From Candidatus Polarisedimenticolaceae bacterium (GTDB lineage Bacteria > Acidobacteriota > Polarisedimenticolia > Polarisedimenticolales > DASRJG01), in assembly GCA_036275915.1 (NCBI GenBank), contig DASUCV010000004.1, positions 513,238 to 577,237 of the forward strand: a DNA stretch of 64,000 nt, written 5' to 3'. Made by a program: the position numbers and the translations under genes. Of this stretch, positions 16,099 through 22,919 are shown one piece after another (the first letter of the stretch is position 1; each line of letters starts with the position of its first letter). The notes beneath the pieces are model-generated. The model saw nothing but the letters and a program-made list of their open reading frames with translations, had not been told where the DNA came from and did no database searches.

Positions 16099-17465
16099 CG
16101 CACCTCCTCGACGACGACTCGGGGAACGACCTGCTTCTTCGGGATCAGGGTCGGCCAGTACCCGAGCACCTCGGTCGCCTTCGGCCGGCCGCCGGCGAAG
16201 CCGGTGACGCCCGGCGGGCCCGAGGTGACGAGCGGCGCCAGCTCCTTCCCGAAGCGGTCGACCTTCGCCTTCGCGCGATCCTTCACCCCGACGCGGAGCA
16301 CGATCTCCCCCGGCTTCGCCTCGCCGCGCGTCATCGGGCCATGGCAAGCGTCGACGCCGACGAGCTCGGTGAGGGTCTGCTCGAAGGTGACGCCCGAGCG
16401 CTTCAGGCGCCCCCAGATCGCGTCGGCGCAGATCCGGGCCTTCGCCTCGGCATCGGGACCGGAGACCGTGAGCTGCCCGACCGCCTTGTACCCCTCGAGG
16501 TACGAGATCGATACCTTGTACGTGTCGGTGGCGGGGCCGCCCTTGATCCCGGAGACGCGCACGCGGTCGTTGCCGGCCTGCTCGAGGCGGATCGACGTGA
16601 AGTCGGCGACGCAGTCCGGCGTGAGGTAGCGCGTCGGGTCGCCCATCTCGTAAACGAGCTGCTCGGCGATCGTGTCGACGGTGACGAGCCCGCCGGTGCC
16701 GTCGTGCTTCGTGACGACGAAGGTGCCGTCGGGCGCAACCTCGGCGATCGGGTAGCCGAGGTGGTCCCACCCGGAGACCTCCCACCACCGCGAGTAGTTC
16801 CCGCCGGTGCACTGCGCGCCGCACTCGAGGATGTGCCCCGCGATCGTGCCGGCGGCGAGCAGGTCCCACGAGGTCTCGCCCCAGCCGTACTCGGCGATCA
16901 GCGGCGACAGCACGAGCCCCGGATCGGTCGTGCGTCCCGAGACGACGATGTGCGCGCCCTGCTGGAGCGCCTCGGCGCCGGGAAACGACGAGATGTAGAC
17001 GTTCGCCGAGAGCACGTCGCCGCGCACCTCGGAGAACGGCCGGCCGTCGTCCAGGTTGGCGAACGGCACGCCTTCCGCGATCAGCTCGTCCAGACGGTGG
17101 AGGATGTCGTCGCCGGTGACGGTACCGATCTTGAGCCCCGTCGCTCCCTGCTGGCTCGCGACCTCGATGAGCGCGCGGCGGCAACCGTCGGCGTTGACAC
17201 CGCCGGCGTTGGCGATGACGCGGATCCCCTTCTCACGGAGCGTGGGGAGGAGCTTGCGGATGAGCCCGACGAAGTCGGTCGCGTACCCCATGTCCGGGTC
17301 GCGCTGCCGCTGCTTCTGCATGATCGACATCGTGACTTCGGCGAGGTAGTCGAGCGTCAGGTAGTCGAGCGGGCCTTCCTCGACGAGCCGGATCGGCGCA
17401 TCGACGGAGTCTCCCCAGAATCCCTGGCCGTTGGCGATGCGCGGCGCGCGGCCCTTCGCGTTCAA
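16095..17465 (-). CDS. AtuA-family protein (acyclic terpene utilisation, DUF1446)
   Basis: A 456-aa cytosolic protein. Family marks are the N-terminal RIANGQGFWGDSVDAP, LDYLTLDYLAEVTMSIM, VIANAGGVNADGC, a GRTTDPGLVLSPL segment and AHILECG-type QCTGGNYSRWW. In Pseudomonas, atuA is part of the citronellol/geraniol catabolic cluster; elsewhere AtuA-like genes accompany acyl-CoA metabolism of branched chains. Here it heads a run with the small AtuA partner and an enoyl-CoA hydratase, followed by dus, rrf2, an M24 peptidase and sulP. The start is TTG with GGGGGA upstream. The substrate is unknown. Confidence 0.9.
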   Translation of the reverse strand: MNAKGRAPRIANGQGFWGDSVDAPIRLVEEGPLDYLTLDYLAEVTMSIMQKQRQRDPDMGYATDFVGLIRKLLPTLREKGIRVIANAGGVNADGCRRALIEVASQQGATGLKIGTVTGDDILHRLDELIAEGVPFANLDDGRPFSEVRGDVLSANVYISSFPGAEALQQGAHIVVSGRTTDPGLVLSPLIAEYGWGETSWDLLAAGTIAGHILECGAQCTGGNYSRWWEVSGWDHLGYPIAEVAPDGTFVVTKHDGTGGLVTVDTIAEQLVYEMGDPTRYLTPDCVADFTSIRLEQAGNDRVRVSGIKGGPATDTYKVSISYLEGYKAVGQLTVSGPDAEAKARICADAIWGRLKRSGVTFEQTLTELVGVDACHGPMTRGEAKPGEIVLRVGVKDRAKAKVDRFGKELAPLVTSGPPGVTGFAGGRPKATEVLGYWPTLIPKKQVVPRVVVEEVR

Positions 17466-17498
17466 AGGGAATCCCCCGTTTATTCAGTAGGAGTAGGA

Positions 17499-17504
17499 AG
17501 TATA
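17499..17504 (-). promoter_or_regulatory. Possible -10 box upstream of the AtuA run
   Basis: The minus strand reads TATACT in an AT-rich 57-bp gap between the AtuA start (17465) and palindrome E2. It is about 34 nt before the TTG start, leaving room for the GGGGGA ribosome-binding site. The -35 region would fall at the edge of the palindrome and shows no consensus. Confidence 0.3.
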
Positions 17505-17522
17505 GCGAATAAGGGGAATTTC

Positions 17523-17600
17523 AGAGGGGACAGCTTCCGAAACTCACCCAAACGGCAGATTCCCATTCCGTTTGAGTGAGTTTCGGAAGCTGTCCCCTCT
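17523..17600. repeat. Palindromic element (family member E2)
   Basis: Two 33-nt arms (17523-17555 and 17568-17600) match with a single mismatch around a 12-nt loop. The outer 23 nt (AGAGGGGACAGCTTCCGAAA plus CTC) are identical to the arms of the copy inside the penicillin acylase gene. The inner part (CACCCAAA) resembles E1. It abuts the stop codon of the sensor-kinase gene (17601). Confidence 0.93.
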
Positions 17601-19922
17601 TCAGTTGCTGTTGGGGACTGCGAGGCGCTGCGCCAAGAGGCTGTGCGCGATGCGCAGGAGCTCGTCGATCTCGAACGGCTTGTGAACGACGGCGGTCACG
17701 CCCTTCTTCCGGGCGTCGCCCTCGTCGAGCGCCGTGCCCCAGCCGGTGACGAGCGCCACCGGCGTCCCGGGCTTGACCTCGTTGATCTTCTCCGCGACCT
17801 CCCAGCCCGACATGTCGGGCATGCCGAGATCGGTGAAGACGAGGTCGTACGGCGAGACGTCGAGCATCTGGAGGGCGTCGACCCCGGAGATCGCCGTGTC
17901 GACGGCGTGGCCGGCCGACTCGAGGACGTCGCGGACGACGGCGGCGACCTCGGGCTCGTCGTCGACGACGAGGATCTTGCCGGGGCGGATGAGCTGCGGG
18001 AGCGACGCGCCGTCGCCCCCTGCGACGTGGATCGGTCTCTCGTGGGACACGGGGAACTCCAAGGTGAAGGTGGTGCCCTTCCCGAGTGCGGTGGCGACGT
18101 CGATCTTGCCCTCGTGCCGTGTGACGATGCCGTAGACGACGCTCATGCCGAGGCCCATCCCCCGCGTCCCCTTCGTCGTGAAGAAGGGGTCGAAGAGGTG
18201 CTGGCGGATGTTCTCGGTCATGCCGACGCCGGTGTCGGTCACGCGCGCGACGACGCGGTCGCCAGCAGCGGCGCACGAGAGCTCGAGGCGGCCGCCCTGC
18301 GGCATCGCGTCGACGGCGTTCAGGATCAGGTTCGTGAAGACCTCGCGCAGCTCGCTGGCGTTGCCGAGGATCGGCGGCACCGTCAGCGCATCGAGCGACG
18401 GCTTGATGTTGACCTTGCGCCGGAGCGCGTCGTCCGACCACCGGGTCTTCGTGATCTCGAGGCAGTCCTTCAGGATCTCGGCGACGTCGACCGGCTCGAA
18501 CTTCTTGTCGCGGCGCGTTCTCGAGAACTCCTGGATGCGGCGCACCGTCTCGCGCCCGTCCTGGGCCGCCTTCTCGATGACGGCGAGATCGTGATCGGCC
18601 GCCTTCACCTCGCCCGACCGGCGGAGCAGCTGGGCGCGCCCCAGGATCGCGCCCAGGAGGTTGTTGAAGTCGTGCGCGACGCCGGAGGCGAGCTCGCCGA
18701 GCGCGCGGAGCTTCTCCGTCTCGGAGAGGCGCTCACGGAGGCGCTTCGCCTCGGTCATGTCGACGAGGAGGCACTCCGCCGCGGGGCGGCCCTGGTACTC
18801 GATGCGGCTCCCGCGCAGCTCGAGGTGCCGCGTGCGCCCCTGCGCGTCCTGCGCGAGCACCTCGGCAGGAGCGGGCGCCTCGCCGCGCTCCCACGCCGCG
18901 ATCCGCCCGCCCGCGAGCGCCGCGGAGCTGGGGTCGAAGAGCCGGGAGAGCTGGAAGTCGGGGCGCATCGCCTCGGTCTCGGGAACGCCGAAGGTGTCGG
19001 CGAACGAGCGGTTCACGAAGCGGACGCGGCCGTCCTGCACGATGAGGATCGAGTCGGGCGAGCTCTCGACGAGCGACTTGTACTGCGCCGTCGACTCCTC
19101 GAGGAGACGCGTCCGCTCGATGACCTGATGCTCGAGGGTCGCGTTGAGCGCCTCGAGGGCGGTCTGGAGCGTCGCCGATTCTTCCGCCTTTCCCTCGAGC
19201 CGGTCCGACATCGTGTTGAACGCGCGCGCCAGCTCGACGAGCTCCTTCGTGCCCGACACCGGGATCCGGTGCTGCAGCTCGCCGGCCGAGAGCGCTTCCG
19301 TTCCGGCGACGAGGTTCCGGAGCGGCGCCGTGATGCGCCGCGCGAGCCACCGCACGCAGAGGACCGCGACGATCGCGAGGAGAGCACCGAGGAGGAAGAG
19401 CTGGATCCCGAGACGGCGGAGCTCGGTCGCGACGATGTCGTAGGAGAGGCCGACGGAGACGCGGCCCCACGCCACGTCCACGCCTTCGACGTGGACCGGC
19501 ACCGAGACCTCGACGACCTGCTCGGGGTGGCCCTTGGCGCGCGCGACCTCGACGTCGCGCGTGGCGCTCGCCGCCGAGACGTCGGCGTCCTGCGCCTTGA
19601 GATCGGAGGAGGTGCGGCCCGCGACGCCGGCGAGCGCACCTTCCTTGTCGCGGATCGTCACGTAGACGACCCCCTGGTTCCCGGCGGCGCCCTCCGCCGC
19701 GAGCTGCAGGGCGGCGTAGTTGTAGGCCAGGAGCGAGGGCGTCGAGACGGCGGCGATGCTCTCCGCGATCGCGGTGCCGCGGTCCTCGAGGCCGTGGCGC
19801 ATGTTCGATTCGACGCGCTTCTCGACGATGACCATCGTCGTCCCGATGAGGACGAGGACGAGGAGCGCGGTCGAGATCGAGAAGCTCTGCTCGAGCGTCC
19901 GCCCGTGGAAGAGACTACGCAT
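17601..19922 (-). CDS. Membrane sensor histidine kinase: periplasmic sensor - HAMP - PAS - HisKA - HATPase - REC
   Basis: A 773-aa protein. TM1 is at about 14-36, then a periplasmic region of roughly 135 residues, TM2 near 172-193 and HAMP to about 245. A coiled linker leads to a PAS domain (about 285-400). The H-box GVAHDFNNLLGAILG (His near 416) is of the NtrB-like HDFNN type; ATPase motifs are NLILNAVDAMPQGG, DTGVGM and GMGLGMSVVYG. A C-terminal receiver (640-765) has LVFTDLGMP and VHKPF. The ATG overlaps the TGA of the upstream peptide-binding lipoprotein gene (ATGA). A longer start at 19952 would lie within that gene and is not needed. The periplasmic domain may listen to the coupled binding protein. 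Confidence 0.93.
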   Translation of the reverse strand: MRSLFHGRTLEQSFSISTALLVLVLIGTTMVIVEKRVESNMRHGLEDRGTAIAESIAAVSTPSLLAYNYAALQLAAEGAAGNQGVVYVTIRDKEGALAGVAGRTSSDLKAQDADVSAASATRDVEVARAKGHPEQVVEVSVPVHVEGVDVAWGRVSVGLSYDIVATELRRLGIQLFLLGALLAIVAVLCVRWLARRITAPLRNLVAGTEALSAGELQHRIPVSGTKELVELARAFNTMSDRLEGKAEESATLQTALEALNATLEHQVIERTRLLEESTAQYKSLVESSPDSILIVQDGRVRFVNRSFADTFGVPETEAMRPDFQLSRLFDPSSAALAGGRIAAWERGEAPAPAEVLAQDAQGRTRHLELRGSRIEYQGRPAAECLLVDMTEAKRLRERLSETEKLRALGELASGVAHDFNNLLGAILGRAQLLRRSGEVKAADHDLAVIEKAAQDGRETVRRIQEFSRTRRDKKFEPVDVAEILKDCLEITKTRWSDDALRRKVNIKPSLDALTVPPILGNASELREVFTNLILNAVDAMPQGGRLELSCAAAGDRVVARVTDTGVGMTENIRQHLFDPFFTTKGTRGMGLGMSVVYGIVTRHEGKIDVATALGKGTTFTLEFPVSHERPIHVAGGDGASLPQLIRPGKILVVDDEPEVAAVVRDVLESAGHAVDTAISGVDALQMLDVSPYDLVFTDLGMPDMSGWEVAEKINEVKPGTPVALVTGWGTALDEGDARKKGVTAVVHKPFEIDELLRIAHSLLAQRLAVPNSN

Positions 19923-21556
19923 CAGCCCTTGCTCCCCGCGGGGGTCAGCCACACGTGCTCGAGGTCGAGGCTGCCGACCCCCAGCGGCCCCGGCTTGAAG
20001 CCGTGCACCGTCTTCCGGGACGCGATCATGCCGACCGAGTGGAAGAGCGGGACGAGGGGCGCCTTCTCCAGGATCGAGCGCTCGAGCTCACGGTAGATCT
20101 TCGTGCGCTCCATCGGGTTGATCTCCGAGGCGCCGCGCTCGAGCGCCGCGGCCGTCGGCCGGTCGAGGAACGAGAAGTAGTTCGCGGAGCCTCCCGGCTC
20201 GAACAGCGTGCGCAGGAAGGCATCGGGGTCGGGGAGATCCGCGACCCAGCCGAGCTGGAACGACGGCGCGGCGTTGTCCTCGATGTGCGTGATCAGCTCC
20301 GACCAGGTCGTCTCGTGGATGACGAGCTTCACGCCGACGTCGGCGAGGTTGCTCTTGAGCAGCTCGTTCGTCTTGGTGTTCGCGGTCGCCGCGGCCTGCG
20401 CGGTGTAGAACTCGATCGGCGGCAGCCCTCGCCCGCCCGGATAGCCGGCCTCCGCGAGGAGCTTGCGCGCGCCCTCGGGATCGAACGCCATCGCCTTCGG
20501 CGTCGCCGAGTAGCCGGGAAGCCCGGGAGGCAGGATCCCCTGGGCCTCGCGGCGGTTCGACGGCGCCAGGTCGGCGAGCGCCTTGCGGTCGACCGCCATC
20601 GCGATCGCGCGGCGGACGCGCTCGTCCTGGAGCCCGCGGGCTCCGGTGTTCAAGCCCATGAAGCTCAGGCTCAGGTCCTGGTAGCGGTGCATCTCGACCG
20701 TCGGGTCCTGGAGCAGGGACGCGACGTTGTCGGACGACGGCTCGACGATCTCGGTCTCGCCGGCCAGGAACTTCGCGTTGCCGTTGTCGCGGAGCTTGAC
20801 GTCGGGGAAGTTGATGACGACGCCGTCCAGGTACGGCGCGCCGCCCCAGTAGTCGGTGTTCGCGACGAGGGTCAAAGACATCTTCGTCCAGCTCCCGAAC
20901 TTGAACGGCCCGGTGCCGACCGGCGAGCGCCGGAACGCCGCCTCGCCCATCCGCGTCACCACGCCGCGCGGAACGATGCGCAGGTCGTCCATCGCCAGGA
21001 CCTCGAGGAACGACAGGTAAGGATGCGAGAGGCTGATCTGGAGCGTCTGCGGGTCGAGCGCCTGCAGGCCGACGAGCTCGGGCGCCTTCCCCGAGGCGTA
21101 CGCGGGGGCGCCGTCGACGACCTGGAGGTAGCTCGCGCCGATGCTCTTCTTCTTCCCGAGTTTCGGATCGAGCAGGCGCTTGATGCTGAAGACGACGTCG
21201 TCCGACGTCAGCGGGCTCCCGTCGTGGAAGCGCACGCCGGTCCTCAGATGGAACGTGTAGAGGCGGGAGTCGCGCGAGATCGTCCACGTATCGGCGAGCG
21301 CCGGCACGACGTTCAGGCCGGGATCGAGGGCGACGATCCCGTCGAAGATCTGATGGACGGGAAGCGCGTCGTAGACCGAGTCGACGGTCGCCGGGTCGAG
21401 CGCGACCGGGGCTTCGAGCACCATGCGGAACGTTCCGCCGCGGACCGGCGCTTGCACCGTTCCGGAAGGCATCGTCGGCGACTGGGCGTCGGAGCTATCG
21501 CACGAGGCGGTGACCGCGAGTGCCGTGGTCAGGAACGCGGCGGCAAGGCAGCGCAT
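19922..21556 (-). CDS. Family 5 extracellular solute-binding lipoprotein (peptide/oligopeptide type)
   Basis: A 544-aa protein. The signal ends in the lipobox AVTASC (Cys19), so it is a lipoprotein. The family 5 fold is shown by GGTFRMVLEAPVALDPATVD, LADTWTISRDSRLYTFHLR, FHDGSPLTSDDVVFSI, RSPVGTGPFKF and the late GWVADLPDPDAFL. Such proteins deliver peptides, nickel or other ligands to ABC importers. No permease or ATPase gene is adjacent; instead the stop overlaps the start of a sensor kinase with a large periplasmic domain. A sensory co-receptor role is therefore possible (inference). The ligand is unknown. Confidence 0.92.
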   Translation of the reverse strand: MRCLAAAFLTTALAVTASCDSSDAQSPTMPSGTVQAPVRGGTFRMVLEAPVALDPATVDSVYDALPVHQIFDGIVALDPGLNVVPALADTWTISRDSRLYTFHLRTGVRFHDGSPLTSDDVVFSIKRLLDPKLGKKKSIGASYLQVVDGAPAYASGKAPELVGLQALDPQTLQISLSHPYLSFLEVLAMDDLRIVPRGVVTRMGEAAFRRSPVGTGPFKFGSWTKMSLTLVANTDYWGGAPYLDGVVINFPDVKLRDNGNAKFLAGETEIVEPSSDNVASLLQDPTVEMHRYQDLSLSFMGLNTGARGLQDERVRRAIAMAVDRKALADLAPSNRREAQGILPPGLPGYSATPKAMAFDPEGARKLLAEAGYPGGRGLPPIEFYTAQAAATANTKTNELLKSNLADVGVKLVIHETTWSELITHIEDNAAPSFQLGWVADLPDPDAFLRTLFEPGGSANYFSFLDRPTAAALERGASEINPMERTKIYRELERSILEKAPLVPLFHSVGMIASRKTVHGFKPGPLGVGSLDLEHVWLTPAGSKG

Positions 21557-21633
21557 CCGTGCAGATCCCCCCTCGTCGGACCGGGAACCCAAAATAATTG
21601 CAAGGAGGAATCTGTGGACCGCCCGGGGGCAAG

Positions 21634-22695
21634 TCAAGAAACGGCTGCGGTCGAGCTGAAGGCGGCGCGATGCCGCCACGTCCGGAGCCCCAGGTCGCCG
21701 AGGGTCGTCCCGAGGGCGAAGAGGGTGGCCGCGAGCGCAAGCGACGGCGATTTTCCGGCGAGGAGCGCCCAGAGGAGGATCGCCCCGCAGACCGCCTGCA
21801 CTCCCGACCGGACGAGGTCCGGAAGAGCGTCCCGGACATAGCCCATCTGGACGAGCGAATTGTCGATCCCCCCGGCGGCCAGCTCGGCCGCGAGCAGGCA
21901 GAGGATCGACACCGTGGGGTCGTCCGGCCGGTCGAGCGCCGGCAGATAGAAGATGGGGAGCGCCAAGGACAGCCCGGCAAGTCGGAGCGCCTCGACCGGC
22001 CGCCTCGAGAATCGCGCGGCGAGCACCTTCCGCATCCCCCACGCGTACTCCGCGCCCGTCCAGAGCGTGATCGCGACGATGACGGAGAGCGACGCGAAGA
22101 TCGCGGGCTTGGGCTGGAGGACGAGGCGCCCGAGGAATTGCACGACGAAGAAACCGGCCCAGCTCCACTCCATCCAGCTCGGGCGGCGTCCGCGGACGAG
22201 CGCGATCGCGGCCGGCAAGCAGGCGATCGCGGCCGAGATCCCCAGGAGGATCGCGATCGTCCGGTCGTCCTGGTAGAGCCACATGAGGAGGATGAAACCG
22301 GCCCCGACCATCTGCACCATCGTCTTCAGCTTCGCGATGTTGCTCGTCTTGAACGAGAACCCCTCCTCGAGCGCGATGCTCCGGAGCGCCGTGACCGCGA
22401 GCTCGCGGACGAAGAGGATGAGGACGAGCGACGCCGGCATGATCTGGAAATCCGAGAGCGGGACGAACCCAGCGACGAGGAAGATCTTGTCGACGACCGG
22501 GTCCAGGAGCGCCCCGAGCGGGGTCGAGCCGTACTTCCGCGCCAGATAGCCGTCGAGCGCGTCGGTCAGCCCCAGGACGACGTAGACCGCCAGCGCCCCG
22601 AGCATCCATCCGTGCGTGTTCCGGTAAATCATCACGATCGGCACAGGAAGCAGGACGAGCCGGGCGAGCGTGACCTGGTTGGCCGTGATCCGCAC
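21634..22695 (-). CDS. CDP-alcohol phosphatidyltransferase (PgsA-like) with extra C-terminal membrane domain
   Basis: About 353 aa. The CDP-alcohol signature DG-x2-AR-x8-G-x3-D-x3-D is complete: DALDGYLARKYG followed by DPVVDK, near residues 45-71. The first ~180 residues match phosphatidylglycerophosphate synthase size. The rest (about 180-353) adds five or six membrane segments, including TLWTGAEYAWGMRKVL, of unknown role. A start at 22734 would read through the heptad repeat, so the GTG at 22695 is chosen. It has TATCAT 6 nt upstream, consistent with a leaderless mRNA. Phosphatidylglycerol phosphate synthesis is the likely reaction, but related CDP-alcohol enzymes cannot be excluded. Confidence 0.87.
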   Translation of the reverse strand: MRITANQVTLARLVLLPVPIVMIYRNTHGWMLGALAVYVVLGLTDALDGYLARKYGSTPLGALLDPVVDKIFLVAGFVPLSDFQIMPASLVLILFVRELAVTALRSIALEEGFSFKTSNIAKLKTMVQMVGAGFILLMWLYQDDRTIAILLGISAAIACLPAAIALVRGRRPSWMEWSWAGFFVVQFLGRLVLQPKPAIFASLSVIVAITLWTGAEYAWGMRKVLAARFSRRPVEALRLAGLSLALPIFYLPALDRPDDPTVSILCLLAAELAAGGIDNSLVQMGYVRDALPDLVRSGVQAVCGAILLWALLAGKSPSLALAATLFALGTTLGDLGLRTWRHRAAFSSTAAVS

Positions 22696-22701
22696 GCCGG
22701 G

Positions 22702-22707
22702 ATGATA
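22702..22707 (-). promoter_or_regulatory. Putative -10 box for leaderless pgsA-like mRNA
   Basis: TATCAT on the minus strand is 6 nt before the GTG at 22695. The heptad array begins 2 nt farther upstream, so the -35 region would lie inside the repeat. Inferred. Confidence 0.35.
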
Positions 22708-22709
22708 AT

Positions 22710-22793
22710 CGACAGTCGACAGTCGACAGTTCACAGTCGTTAGTCGATCGTTCAGAGGTTTTTGAACTGTTAACTGTGAACTGTCAACTGTGA
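22710..22793. repeat. Inverted array of 7-nt units
   Basis: Reading 7 nt at a time from 22710 gives CGACAGT three times, then TCACAGT, CGTTAGT, CGATCGT and a divergent TCAGAGG. After TTTTTGA, the pattern flips to ACTGTTA, ACTGTGA, ACTGTCA and ACTGTGA (22766-22793). The right half is roughly the reverse complement of the left, so the whole is a phased heptamer palindrome of 84 bp. It fills the gap between divergent pgsA-like and RNase E/G genes. Confidence 0.85.
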
Positions 22794-22883
22794 TCTCTCC
22801 CCCGTGTGCTAGGCTGTTCGCGATTGCGCACCCGCCCCCGCGTGAGCGCTGGAGAGGCCCACTGAGGCCCCGGCGGCTCCGCG

Positions 22884-22916
22884 GCGACGCGAACGTCGCA
22901 TGGAGCGACGCGAACG
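22884..22916 (+). promoter_or_regulatory. 5'-leader hairpin and 12-nt direct repeat before RNase E/G
   Basis: GCGACGCGAACG occurs twice (22884-22895 and 22905-22916). The first copy forms a 6-bp hairpin, GCGACG-CGAA-CGTCGC, at 22884-22899. A TAGGCT box at 22810-22815 would start a leader of about 100 nt or more. Some RNase E mRNAs are autoregulated through leader hairpins; that is the reason for noting it. Function not shown. Confidence 0.35.
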
Positions 22917-22919
22917 AAA

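Noticed and set aside
19923..19952. Upstream start for the sensor kinase at 19952
   Set aside because: It would add 10 residues lying inside the binding-protein gene; the ATGA overlap at 19922 is the common junction type here and precedes the first membrane helix directly.
22710..22793. Heptamer array as a CRISPR array
   Set aside because: Units are 7 nt with no spacers, and no cas genes are present.
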